From positions 496,001 to 560,000 of the forward strand of contig NW_006763297.1 of NCBI RefSeq assembly GCF_000218685.1: a DNA stretch of 64,000 bases, read 5' to 3'. The first letter of the stretch is position 1, and each line of letters opens with the position of its first letter. This document shows, one piece after another, positions 42,701 to 54,845 of the stretch. This stretch comes from Serpula lacrymans var. lacrymans S7.9. Its lineage: Eukaryota > Basidiomycota > Agaricomycetes > Boletales > Serpulaceae. The translations under genes and the position numbers were made by a program. A model generated the notes under the pieces. It was not told the origin of the DNA. It saw nothing but the letters and a program-made list of their open reading frames with translations, and did not search any database.

Positions 42701-43213
42701 GTTACTGCGATGATTAACCGGGCGTAATTTCCCAGTCACACAAGCAGGTGCCAGTGGTTTAGATGATTAGATTGCAACAATCCGAGTCGCTATGTTTTTG
42801 GTTCCGAATTGGAAATGAAATATAAGAAAGTCCGCGCATACGTAAAGCTTCCAGAATCCACACTGCATACATTCCAGTAAAGTGTAATATACGTACTATA
42901 GTATTCATCGGCACAAAAGGTTCAGACAATACTTCTCATGAGTCAGCCCATATTTATAGAGCTATGATATGCATATCACAGCTACGACGGCTCATCAATC
43001 ATTACTTAACTCTGTGTAAATAAAATACGTGTTATTTCAGCTCATATCGAGCCTAAAATGCTAATCTAAAAAACTAATACTAGCAATGCTCTCGTGCTAT
43101 GGTACCTTCAACATTTACGCTCTCTCATTATAAGACGAGGCATCAACAACAGCGACAACGACAAACTGGATCTAACGTCGAATGATTATGTCGGGACTAG
43201 TCACCGGCTCTCT
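39733..43213. other. Low-density interval with diverged tandem duplications
   Basis: No intact gene recognised. Includes the TM-family-like remnant near 42200-42800 (hydrophobic stretch ATMPVAFTAVLAFLLLHG on the - strand) and a segment at 41480-41710 that recurs at 45430-45660. Short frames at 39891, 40933, 41265 and 41727 show no domain. Confidence 0.5.
41480..41710 (+). repeat. Diverged duplicate of 45430-45660 (~4-kb spacing)
   Basis: Shared order of words such as GCTGAGG.GTCTGCA, TCTTTACTCG, AGACA..CAGGGAGTA, ATCCAG.GA, and CAACAAGT across about 230 bp. With the M2/M3 spacing of 4.0 kb this indicates an old ~4-kb tandem duplication covering the TM-family genes. Confidence 0.6.
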
Positions 43214-43740
43214 TCAAATGTTGTCTCCTTCAAGGAGAAGCTCGATAGGTGGATCAACCACAACACGGGGAGGGGGACCTTGATAGAATGACGAGGCCAT
43301 ATGGAGACGAAGGGACTGAAGCCAAGCGTTCCGTGACAGGCGTTCGCGTCGCACACGTGGTGGAACTGTCGTCCTCTGGGACCGGTAATGAAAGACATTC
43401 GGGCGATGTTCTAAGGTAGAGTTTTGTTAGTGGGGGTTATCGTTCCATTATACAAAAGAAACTCACGTAATAAATGTAAGAAAAACCTGCCCTCCATTCC
43501 TTGCTGTTGCACAAGATACAGATAAAATATTATGGTTAAAAAAGACACTACGTGAAACGTCTTAGTGGAGTGTGGGCATGGATCACCAAATCGTGACTCA
43601 CATAGGACTAGCACGATACCCAATATTGTGAACCACTGTATCTTATTTATGAGCTGAGAGACTGGACTGGATGCAACAGATTTACACCTCGAGCATTCTG
43701 CAGGAGGTGAGATAATGGGCATAAGCATAGTGGGTGCCAT
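43214..43740 (-). CDS. Small single-pass membrane protein, family member M3
   Basis: Three exons (43740-43602, 43547-43467, 43410-43214), 138 aa. Exon 2 is 81 nt, exactly as in M2, and both introns are phase 1. N-terminus contains ECSRCKSVASSPVSQL; span WFTILGIVLVLLSFLTIIFY; then LVQQQGMEGRFFLHLL, as in M2 (VQQTGMGLTWILR); the tail has PPRVRRERLSRNAW and FYQGPPPRVVVDPP. Closest to M2, 4.0 kb away, so probably a tandem duplicate that has diverged strongly in the tail. Function unknown. Confidence 0.75.
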
Positions 43741-46448
43741 GGCATGGGCGCAAAGAAAGAGAACAGACCATTCTTTATACTGCGTGATATGGCTTCATAA
43801 CCGGTGCAGGTCTATCATAGATTTCCATTTAATAAGCCCAATCTGGCCCCTGATCAGTGTCGGTTTGTCGGTAACAACACGTTGGAGAACATGAGGCTTG
43901 TGCGCATGCCAATGTCACGGGACTCGGCGCCTAATCCAGTTCTTTATTAAGAATATATAAGATAATATACAGACTTGCTTATTGCAGCAATGAGCCGGAC
44001 GACTGGCGATCAAAAAACATGGGTGAACGGCTAAGAAGTGGCCAAAGACACTAGATTTCATTTGGGTTTTGAACACAACAGTAAGTTGTACCCTGGTGCA
44101 CATGTCAATATTATGAGAAGTCGATAAGGGAGCTAACGGTGGTTGTTCATTGCGTGATCGAGATGAGCCTAATCCTGTATGGTAGACGGATAGCTTCTCG
44201 TAAAACGATGGAAATCGGGAATCCATCGGGCAAGTTAGCGTCTCTGGGAATGTCCACAGTAACATCCAACGGTGTACATCTTCTTATCAATGGTCACTGA
44301 TGAACTGATTTACTGCGGGAACTCATGGAGTAACACCCATGGTGAAGTCATTAATTACGAGTCGAAGGCCAGTTCCACAAAAGAATATGGTACCGAACTC
44401 TACGTTTAATTTGCTGGGCCGGGCAAGCGCTGGTGCTTGTGCATACTATTATTGATGGCAGTCCTGTGGCAGAATTCTAAAGCACCTGCAGGCCTGCAGG
44501 CTAGTTGCGCTGTCGGTGTTGCTCAGTGAGGTGCAGTGCAAATTCTCCAGAATGTACAAGTTTCTGGGTCGGGTCAAAGGGCCGGCTCCAGAAGGCATGT
44601 TGTGTCAGAACCACTCCTTTTCTATGGACCAGGGACATAGTACGACAGCCACTTCATAAAAGACGGGTTCAATAGATGCTGTAAAGCTGCGGAAGGCTAC
44701 GTGAATGACGACCTTGAGCCGCTGTGTTTGTCAAGGCCTGCATCAGTGGGGATTGCGCGAGACCTTGTAGGGATTACAGGGCTGTGGCTTGACACGCGGA
44801 TAGCATCCGCTGCCCAAACACTGACGTTTAGGGTGATTCCACGGAAGGGAAATGAAAGCTCTATAAGCCTCTGTTCGTTACCAAAGCACTGTGCACGGTG
44901 AAGAACCTTGTGTTTTTCAGGGTAGCATTGAATGGATGATGTGTCCATTTGATGTCAGTAGACTCGTGTGTGATGCCCACAGAAATGAGTAGGATTTGAT
45001 GCGGATGTGTCGGGATATATAGGTAAATGGCTGGGCCATTTCTCAGCGTGCGTTGGGGATATACACGTGTTCTTTCACCGAGGAATGGGAGGCTTAGAAC
45101 ATGCTTTGGAATTCGAAGCTCCTATGAAATATCGGGCAACCAGAATTGGCTAGTACCTGTAGGGGCTGGAACAAAGTACTCCATCCTGATCCAACGACAC
45201 TGATTTTGTTCAGGATTTGGATATGGAATTACGACAATCGGATATCGTTGTGGATCAACCTATAAAGCACATGGAGGGCATACCAGATCAAAGATTGTTG
45301 TGTAAAATGCTTTGGGAGTGACTGAGGGAGGGAGCAGCTGCGGTTCGGTCATGTTTGAGTATATAGATTTATATACGGCCCGAGCGCTTTAACTTGCTGT
45401 AAAGTGGATAGAGACACGACACGACATTGTAAAGGTGAGAGCTGAGGTGTCTGCATGATTCCAGTGGTCTCTGGCTATTTTGAGAAGACATGGTTCTTTA
45501 CTCGGGAGAGACACAGGGAGTACGGTTCGCGAATCCAGTGACCTGATTCATGAAGGCAGGCCTAGCTGCAGTAATCTGGTCAGTTGACGCAACAAGTGAA
45601 AAATGGTGACAAATTTTCACACTGGTATCACAGAGAAACATGCCGTATGATGAAAGACATTTTAGGGTGGGACCAAAAAGGGCGACGACGCACGAAGTGT
45701 ATGGTAAAACTTGAAGAAGACCGCGTATGATGTTGACGTTGTGGTAAGTGGCCTTGAGTGGCATCAATAAGGTTTCTGGGCGCCAGTTTGATGCTCATGG
45801 TGGGAGGATAGCGCCTCTTCCCCCCTCAACTTGTGCGCCTAGCTGATGGGTGTCATATTGCAAATATCTTGAGCCTGTATGCAGCTGTAGTATGGGGTAC
45901 GTCTGCTAGAAAAATTGCTATTCATACGCGTATACAATTTGAAGGAATAGCTTACTTATTCCTTTACAAATATCTACCATGTTATGTTCAAGCTGTTATT
46001 GCGTTTGCAACACTGTGCTTGGAGGATACTGCAAGTATTTGGCAGCGACCACTCGGAGGTTAGCTCTACTTGGTAGCGGGCGAAGGCTGTGCAATTGTAT
46101 TTCCGCCCAGTCCGCGCCGCCCCAATACCATTTATGCAGTGGTTTATCTCTAAAACATATATAGATTTTGATAGAGCTCACATTGTCAGAGAAAATCAAA
46201 GGTACCATAGCCCATAGTCCACAATACAATGAGTGTTGTGATTTAGTCATACTACATCTACGTCAATGTGGAAGGGTATCATTACGACTTGAAAGAGACG
46301 TGATTAAGTGCAGGGAAGAGCCACATTGGCCACAAGAGTATGGTGTGTGCAAGCTCAAAAATCTATTTGCACAATGCAGGCATGTCAAAAGAAAAATATT
46401 TCCGGACCTAACACTGAACAGTTAGGGTGTACTGGCTACCATCCTACT
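43741..46448. other. Low-density interval, no gene seen
   Basis: Contains the diverged duplicate of 41480-41710 at 45430-45660. Small frames (43915-44265, 44697-44948, 45498-45767, all on the - strand) have no recognised feature. Confidence 0.5.
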
Positions 46449-47014
46449 TCAAGCTCCCTCTTCGGGGTTCGGAGGAACTCGAGGATAAGGATCGGCCACA
46501 GAATAGCGAGGAAGGTTTTCGTTGTATGAGGGCGCCGGAGTCAGAGGAATCTGCGACTCAGCCCTCGTCCCCACGCTCTGGGGCGCAGACCCACACCCCG
46601 TTTGAGTTGCGGACGGCTGGGATATGTCTGTCTCTGTCCCTCTGGATAAACGAAGAAATGTTGAGAGACGGTTAAGGGACTGTTCTGGTAGCGTCTGATT
46701 ATGGTGTGAATTGTTATCCCGGCAATCGCAGGACGTACTTAAAATGTGGAAGAACCAATGGAGCCCCCTTCCTTCCTGTTCCCAGAAGCGGTAATAAAAT
46801 AGTACAGAAAAAAAACAGTCTGTAGGGAAGTTGTCAGCAAACCGTAGGTCATCATTGCTAGATCTGGTTCACTTAAGCCTAGCACGATTCCAACAACCGT
46901 CTTCCACTGCACTTTCTCGGTGGCGTGAGCATCTGGAGTGGACGACAAACACTCGGACAATATGAGCACGGACGTTGAGCGTCCTAGTAAAGACTGGAGC
47001 ACGGGCATACGCAT
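46449..47014 (-). CDS. Small single-pass membrane protein, family member M4
   Basis: Two exons (47014-46873, 46819-46449), 170 aa; intron 46872-46820 is phase 1, at the family position. N-terminus is Ser/Leu-rich and ends HATEKVQ; span WKTVVGIVLGLNCFFSVLFY; then RFWEQEGRGLHWFFHILSTS, matching M2 (GLTWILRVFSTS). The tail reads through the place where M2 and M3 have intron 2 and ends PLTPAPSYNENLPRYSVADP, like M1 (PPPAYINPPRYS). This links the two halves of the family. An alternative splice at a GTACGT after HIL would end the protein early. Confidence 0.72.
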
Positions 47015-48874
47015 ATTGGGTGGAAAACGTCAGATAAATCATCTTTTTTAATTTTTTATATAGTCACCTGGGTGCCTACTCAGCCGCAATAAACCCAAGG
47101 AACTGGACAGGTACATAGTAAGTGGAAATTCATACTCAAGCACCATGGCATATCGGGGGATTGGGATGAGAGGGTCCATCTCAATATTCTCGTAAGGAAC
47201 CTAAATGAATGGCTGTGCTATCTTGTCCTGAGAACTGTGAGCTTGGAGAGACCTGTGTGGCCCAAGCTTGGGTGGAGTGCAGATGCAGATACCAGTGCCA
47301 GTGGGTTAGGCTGTGGTTGATAGCCACCGAACGAGTTTAAAAGGAGATCATCGCTGAAATAGAACACTGCTTTCTGGGAAAGCTCACAATAGGGCACACA
47401 TAACAACGGCTTAGATAAATTACTATCAAACTTCGGGTTGATAACCACTGATAAGACTTACTGCAAGAGCTGCGTGTTTAACAAAGAGGCTTATTCCTAA
47501 AAGCGTTCTTCGGGTGGGCAACGGGCGCATGTCCTGGGTCTTGTGTTGTGCCAGTGGAAACTCGGTTTAGCCGAACGCCAGACGTTGGCGCTAGAAAGCG
47601 AGCGCTATAAGGAAGACATCTCGATGGGAGATATCGCAGTTCTCTTAAATCTAGTCCGACACGCACGGCCTGCCGCCGTCAATAATCCCTTGGAATCGTT
47701 CCAGAAGTTGAGTTGATTGGCGGCCCTCAATCTGAAATACTGGGTACAATCTAGCCAATATCACGCCTGCCCGACTGCTGGGAGCTCGGCATAGCCTCTG
47801 AAACGATTCTGCCCCGTCTTGTCATGCAGGAAAGGTCCTTTCGCGAGGTAACAGGAATGTAGGCAATTATCTCCTTACAGTCATGCGAGTAAGAACTTCC
47901 CATTGAAGTCGTGCCAACTCCCAGGAAGAGCCGAACTGACGGGAGATAGTTGTTTTACAGTGACGCCAGCACCATCCGACGATGTCGGCCCACTCCAACG
48001 AGGACCCAGCTGGAGAACCACAATTGGTAGTGAAGGTAGTAAAGGGTTCGTCTCGTTGCTAAGACACCCACACGCGATGCAGTGGAAGGAGCCCCCTACA
48101 TTTTGGCATTTCTCTTCAGAGTAAAATGCTCATCTAGGACATGAGACGTTTCATGGATTTTAATGCGAAAACTTGCTATGTTCAGCGGAGTAAATACACA
48201 GACGTCGAGATTTGCCGTAGATCTTCGCGCCAACAGTATACCGCCAGTTCTGTTTTCCGTGAACGTAATGTAATGCCGGAGCAGAAATACACTTCTTCGA
48301 AATCAGTCCCTCATGAGATCTCAGGGATCATCAGGATGAATGAATTATATCATGATGGAGGTCCACAAAGACGTCCAATACAGGTAACCTGTAATCCATC
48401 CTGAACCACTCTGAAAGCGGATCTTAACGCGGTGCTTCACTCAATAGCTGCGATTGAGCTTGCACAGTTGCCATCGAACCCGTGGAAGGTCATGAAAATA
48501 TGATGGTGGGGGATAAATCAAGAGGGGTGATCCAAAAAAAATTCAAAGTGCTTTAGAGCGTGGCAGTGGCGTGGGGACAGGGATATTTTGAAGTATATGC
48601 AAGCCCGGCTCTGCAGGTTGCGCAAGTGCCGCACACGGAGTATAGCCACTCTTAGGCCGTTTGACTGCGCGGAGGCATTGTTGATGCTATGACTCCTGGG
48701 TATAGGCGATGTTGCGAAAGTTCAATGGAAGGATAGTAGGTTTATTGCAGGGGGTGGAGATGATATGTAAACATAGTGCTCGAAGACCAAGCGAAGACCA
48801 CACATGAATCGAAGACAAAGGACCGCAGTTTTGTTCATTGACAAGCTATCATTGCTAAATCAACGGTTTAAAAC
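47015..48874. other. Gene-poor interval, no gene seen
   Basis: Frames at 47903-48124 and 48141-48404 (+) and 47478-47666 (-) show no domain or membrane span. No RNA gene recognised. Confidence 0.5.
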
Positions 48875-50239
48875 TCAAACTCTGCGTTCCCTACGGAAGG
48901 CCCTTTCCCAAAGTGCGATTCGATCAAGGAGTGCGTTAACATTAGCTTCACTGAAAACGGATGGTGGGCAGCTGCCAGGCCTATACGCGTGTGAAGACCT
49001 GTGCCACACGATTTCATCTACACGAGTCAGGAATTGCATGGCATGTGTGATATTGCCAGCCACGTCGTCTTCCGAAAAAGCGGGGGCAAGCTGCGATTCG
49101 ACATTCCTATACGAAGACAGAAACGACGATGGAATGGAAAGCTCCTTGAATAGAACCTAACCGAATATACTAAGCTTCTATAGTTCAGTTACTATCAGCC
49201 GCACTTACCGCAAGAGTTCGCTTGGCATCGTTCTCTGAAAGGCTCGCTATTTCTGGACCAAAAGGCGGCTCTGTAGGCGGAGAAGATATGATATCCGTAG
49301 AGCAACACGTGTCTTCTATTCTTTCATAGGGAGGTTGCATATCATGCGCTTGAGGAGGGTCTTTTGACAGGAGCGCCTGTAGCTTCTCATATTGCGCTCG
49401 TAGATCATCGGTCTCCGCTCTTGCAGCCAACAAAGCCTGATTTAAGGGTGTAAACTCCAGAGGTTTCGTTAACCAAGCAGGGTCGAGCTGTGCATGCTAG
49501 TGAGTAACTGCTGATGAGTGATGAAAGACGATGGATGCTCTACCTACATTACAGTTCACGGGATGGGTGTTTGATTCTGCGGCCTATGTTCACAAGAAGT
49601 TGGGAGGGTAACAACGAGAAGCGCGCATCACACACCTTCGGGAGCTGCTTTGAGCAAAAAGTGAACTAGACATGAGACGCTAAATTCATTGTATATGGTG
49701 AAAACTTACGAGGACTCCATGGACATCGGGTTGAGCGGTGGGGGGCAGATCAGCACAGGGAAACAGGCTCACGGATGGCTTTCCGGATAGCGCGACATCT
49801 GAGAGACGGGACAGCAATGGAGCCTCGAGCACTTCCAATGTAGGGTTGCTAGGACCCTGAGGATGTGATATCAGCTTATGCACTTCATCATTTGGATATT
49901 GTATTGGGGATAGAAGATGGATCGTAAAGAAGATAGACATACTACCAATGGCGTGGATGCTACCAGATTGAGATCCTGTGCAACCACGGGTTCTGTGATC
50001 TTACGAGATGTAGCCGTCGAGAGATTACGATTCTTGGTGGAGAAAAAAGAACGGATCTTCTCAAAGTCAAGTCTCCCATCAGAGTCTCTGAGATCGCGAG
50101 GATTTGACTGGGGAGAGCTGAGGCGAATGTCTTCCAGAATATCATCAGATGCGAGCAGATCGATCAGAGCTTCAAATGATTCATTGGGACCACGATCTAG
50201 GAATTGTTGATTGTGGGTATCATGTGTGCTATCCGTCAT
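48875..50239 (-). CDS. Unknown protein with heptad-like helix, six exons
   Basis: Six exons, every intron phase 0: 50239-49943, 49856-49710, 49647-49636, 49583-49548, 49496-49209, 49156-48875; 353 aa. Exons 3 and 4 are tiny (12 nt encoding QLPK; 36 nt). Starts MTDSTHDTHNQQFLDRG; has an acidic helix SFEALIDLLASDDILEDIR; a likely coiled coil ALLAARAETDDLRAQYEKLQ; and a helical C-terminus FLTRVDEIVWHRS ... LLDRIALWERAFRRE. No signal peptide or membrane span. I do not recognise the family; the arrangement could suit a structural or complex-scaffold protein. The dense consistent frame across five introns makes it a real gene. Confidence 0.78.
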
Positions 50240-51114
50240 ACAGTGACTTTTCAGCATATAAAAACAAATAGCTACCAATGTTCGGCGAGGGGAAGCGAAA
50301 CGTCGAGGGTAAGTGCTTCCGTGAGAGCGGATCCATTTTGAGCCTCGCGCCGTGAGTTATATTTTGAAACTCAGCTTTGTTACATTTAATATTCGCTGTC
50401 TGTTCGGCGAACTTCGGCCTTGTGATGAAGCAGTCGCAGAGCTAAGGAGAACGATAGCCAGTGACGATATGGTAAAACAAGAAAGCCAATGAGATACAGA
50501 AAAGCATGTGATGACCGTTACGAGACGATGTATGAGAATCTAGTGTATAAATATGGACCTACACGTATTTATTAAGACGCGGCAACGTAGCCGATAGGCC
50601 TATAGTAGGTACATAGAATCTTATCAGGATAATGAGAATACATAAATTTGACAGATAAATATAATTGCCATTGGAGGAGGGTCCCACTAGGCTTGGACAT
50701 TCTGGACGACTCTTCTCCATTAACACTGATTATCGACGATTGATGTACTCCGTCAGAGTGTCCCCTTACCATAAGGCTACAGTCGCAGAAGGAAACATTT
50801 TGACGGTGAGCGGATAAATTCTCTGCATCACAAGGTGGACGAACGTGTCAAACAGAAACAAGCGCCAGAGAACAGGGGAGAAAATGTGAAATTGCTAGTG
50901 TTTGATGCGACTGCGGAAGATGTCCTTGAGACTTACGTTACAATTGCACTCGATACCACGAAGGGTGAAACCCACGCCTTGATCTTGATATTACAGCACT
51001 CTTCTACGACCCGGAACTAATGGAAACTCGAGATCTTCCACTCAGCCGGTTATCACCCCATTATCCATCATCAATGGCCGCTGCATAAGGAACAAATCAC
51101 ATTGAGGGTCCACA
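50240..51114. other. Intergenic, no gene seen
   Basis: Promoter side of the gene at 48875-50239 and the 3' side of M5. Small frames only. Confidence 0.5.
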
Positions 51115-51571
51115 TCAGTATCTGCGCAAGGTGGTCTGCCCGGTCAATGGTCGATGTTGGGGTGGAAAGAAAGGGGGTGTGTGTTCGTCCCGTCGCTTTC
51201 TCAACGTGCATCTGAGTTCTTCCATCATCGGCAGCCGCGCCAATAGCGACTCTGCTCTCGTAAACCATTGAGCGCGAAGCCTTGTATACCATTCTGGTAT
51301 AACTTCCCTGGCCAATGAATGTGTCGTTATGCAACCAAGTACAAAGAACGTACCAAATATACAGACAAAGCCCCTGGCTCGTAGGTGCAGATAGTATAGG
51401 ACAAGCGAAAGAGCGGCTGGAAGGGGATTTAGAAACGTAGTTGTCCACAACGGTGTAAGACTCACCTAATCCGAGTAAGATGGCAATGATGGCTGACCAT
51501 CGTATCGGCCTGCTGGAATGGGCGGACACAGCAGATGTCAAGTGGTCTGGGGGAGATGAAAGTATAGACAT
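51115..51571 (-). CDS. Small single-pass membrane protein, family member M5
   Basis: Three exons (51571-51466, 51416-51354, 51293-51115), 115 aa, both introns phase 1. N-terminus SSPPDHLTSAVSAHSSRP; span WSAIIAILLGLAALSLVLYY; then LHLRARGF and a basic tail (LRCTLRKRRDEHTPPFFPP) ending TTLRRY. Acceptor of exon 3 is the ATACCAG at 51294-51300; the alternative AAG a few bases on breaks the frame. Most diverged of the five but with the same intron position and Trp at the membrane border. Confidence 0.7.
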
Positions 51572-52934
51572 TACAAGATAAAGGAGAAATGGAAAGGAAA
51601 GGGGACTTGAGGAGTTATTTTATAGAGCATCGCAAATCCAGTCAGCATTGTTCCATGCACGCCTGAAAAGAATGGGCTCTTGGACGACAAGTTCCGATCC
51701 GCCGAATGATTCGAGATGACTGTTCATCGACCTTCCAACCGTTTTGTCTGGGGCATTTACATCCAAAGCAAGGAATACTTACCGTAGTGATGGTGACGTT
51801 ATATTTTCAGCCTTCGTAGTATGGCGTGTACGATCATATAGAAAGAAGAGCGAGAGTGAAAATGCGCCAAGACAGCACTCATTGTATTCCACAGTCAACG
51901 AGAATAGCATCGGAGAGCTGCAGCGCTTATGACATTATGTCCCAGCCCTGTTGGTGCACTGGTAATGGGGGTGTTCCGGGGTGAGACGACTAAACAGCGC
52001 ATGAACGTGTGCTTCCCTGAGTAGAAGGAATATACAGTCCAGAAAACGAGTACCTGTGTTAGAAATGGAACAGCACAGCAGCGTCAGATCTGTCAAAATA
52101 AATTCATAGAAGAACAATCCAATACAAGATTGGAAGGACAAAGTATGAAGGTGGGCCACATCTACGTCAACAGGAGTGCCTAGAAGTCAATGGTTCAGTA
52201 CACTCCAATGCTGTGGGGATGTGAGAGTATCGCGGACCTGGGGGAAAACCACAATCACAAATAAGTCACTTTCCAAAAATGGGGGTGATAGGCTCGAGGA
52301 GTCCGGAAACATACAGTAGAGAAAAAGTCAACAGTCCATCGGAGTTACTGATTATTTATTAACTATTTGGATTCGAGCTCTTTGTGATATTCCGCATTTT
52401 GAGGGCTTCACCTGATGAGTTTTGCGTGCATATAAATACAGATCAGGGCAAGGCTAAAATAACCCCGGGCCTGGCCATTTTCATCAACTGCATCACCACA
52501 GAAATCCTCGGAGAGCTCGTTTCAACTTAGGCTCGGACGTATTTGAGTCTGCTTTGGGTGACCTTTTGCATCAATAGGGGGATTAGAGGCCAGATACAGC
52601 GTCAAAGCCGCGCTGTGGTGGATGGCTAGTTGAAGTAAGAGTAAGGACTAGCTAACCGTTGACTTGCCAGTGGAACCTCTTGACTGACCATATAGAGACA
52701 GTGTGGCGCCGACCTTAGAGCCGCTCTATCATGATCCTCAGCAAGTTCAGTGAAATCCTTCCTACGATATGTACTAGTACTTGGGTTGCGCAAGGAAAAA
52801 TGAATAACTCGCTACTAAACTGTGGTATCAAACAGGGTGTCTGCTGATGCGTCGAAGGATTCTGTTTCTGGCTGCCCAGCCATAGCGCTCATTTGCCCGG
52901 GCCATCACACGATCTGGAGGCTAACAGGTAAGCA
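51572..52934. other. Intergenic, no sure gene
   Basis: A 74-codon - frame (51935-52159) has a hydrophobic stretch (IGLFFYEFILTDLTLLCC) and could be a remnant of another TM-family gene. The right part is the 5' flank of the tetraspanin. Confidence 0.4.
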
Positions 52935-54662
52935 ATGTTACACTATCAAACTATGCAGCGCCGCCACCCATCCACTACGCTCGAAAATCCGAATCAGACA
53001 TCCATTCGTCGCCGGTCAACTCAAAGAAAACTTCCATCATCGAGGTCTGCTGATGGTCTCTCTTCTGACACCACCGAATCGGAGAACAACCATCCAGCTC
53101 TCCAGGAACGAGATGACATAGATATCCGCGGGACAGAAAATGTAACTACCATCAGACTGGTGACCGCAGAACATACAGCTTCCTCTCCCGAGGGAGGAGT
53201 TGTTCAGGCATTCCACGATCATTTCCCTCGCGCGATATCGGCACGATTCGGAGGGTCAATCGAGTCTTCTTCCTCACACAAACCAGCCTCAGTTGTTCCA
53301 GAACAGTACATCAGCGCACCGCCCACCACATCAGTTAATTTGCACTCGGACCCAGCCCCATTTGTCACAGGCCACAGGTTCTATTCACCTCGTCTGCCAA
53401 CCCCTGATTACACAACTCCTTCGAAGAAAAAATATTCCACTGGTTCACTTTTCTCCCGGGCACTTAGTTTCTTCCCATTTGACCGAATTCAACCACCATC
53501 ATCGCTTTCGGAAGTGTTAACCGGTCCTTTGTCCAAGATAGGGCGTAAAACGAAACGTTCATTCTTATCCACAGATCGTCATCTCTCCAACTCTGGGTCC
53601 AGCCACCCAAAAGGCGTATTCGCCGCCTCTGTACATCACGCAATTATTCCCTCCCTCAGCACTACCCACAAATTCACGCACAAATGGCCACGTCTACAGT
53701 CTGTACGATCGCTCTCCACAAGTCAGCGCTATACTGCTAAAGAAAATCAATCTGGCAGGGCTGTTGCACTCGCGCTTGAAGGAGGCTATGGACTTGGCGT
53801 CGAGCGAATCAAACGCTGGACAATTCATAAATGGTTTCTCCTTCTCTCCGTGATCATTGTCCTCGCCTACGGCATAACTGGCCTTATCCTCGCGATCATC
53901 ACCTGGTTTAGAGGTAAGCCTTTCCCTTCTCCGTCCTGTCTGATCCTGATTCCGGACCATCAACTATACTAACACCACTTTCCCACCGATACAGCCTGGC
54001 AACACGCCGACGTAACCTACGTCGCAGACTACGACATCCTTGTTCTCCTCACACTTGCAGGGTGCATCCTCGTGCTCTCCGCTGTGGTCGGTCTCTCAGG
54101 CACTCTCCTGAACTCTCGCCCCATCCTCGCTATCTACGCCCTCCTCCTTTGGCCCGCCCTGATAGCACTCCTTGCGGTTGGGTATGCTGCATACAAACGC
54201 GCCACCTTCGCCCTCGATCGCAAGCTCGATCTCGCATGGAGCCAGTACTATACCCCCTACGGCCGACTGCTCATTCAAGAGTCCTTGGGTTGCTGCGGAT
54301 ATTACAGTCCCCTGCACGATGCCTCCCCCAGTGCACGGTGCTACTCTCGCACGTCCCTTCCGGGGTGCAAAGGAAAGCTGTATCGTTTCGAGCGAATGCA
54401 GTTGGCAACGATCTGGTCTGCCACTTTTTCGCTCGTTCCGTTGCACATTCTCGCGATTGTTGTGGCGTTGCTGTGCGCTAATCATGTCACGAGAAGGTTT
54501 GGAAAAGGCATATTGCCCAGAGCTTACTGGCTTCGCATGGCGGATGTGAGGGAAGAAGCTGAGAAATTTTTCAAGGCTGGGCTCATTGCCCGACCTGTGA
54601 TGGCAGAGAGAGCGCCCGCAAACGCCAGCATGACAAGAGATAAGATACGTATGACATTGTAA
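52935..54662 (+). CDS. TSP2: Fungal tetraspanin (Tsp2-like)
   Basis: Two exons (52935-53913, 53995-54662), 548 aa; a second in-frame ATG at 52953 is equally possible. A long Ser/Pro-rich N-terminal region (~305 aa) precedes four membrane spans: FLLLSVIIVLAYGITGLILA, then LVLLTLAGCILVLSAVVG, ILAIYALLLWPALIALLAV, and LVPLHILAIVVALLC. The large outer loop carries the tetraspanin Cys signature CCGYYSP ... RCYS ... PGCK. Tsp2 is the basidiomycete-type fungal tetraspanin; relatives organise membrane partners and, in some pathogens, appressorium entry or growth. It is convergent with the dehydrogenase gene, 183 bp apart. Confidence 0.9.
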
Positions 54663-54845
54663 TTCCAGCCAATCTGGGGGAGAGTAGACAAATGCGACCA
54701 CTAATTAAAGCTGAAAGAGGTATAGCTGATATGGCACGAGGTCGGAGGTAAGTATATTAAGATCATGAAGTCCATATGAATCCATATGATTACACAGGTA
54801 CAAAATCAACATACGCTTCTTTCGGTCATGTGGTGCGGCACATTT

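Noticed and set aside
54096..54701. 201-codon - frame across the tetraspanin
   Set aside because: Shadow of exon 2 of the tetraspanin; the + frame has four membrane spans and the CCG motif.
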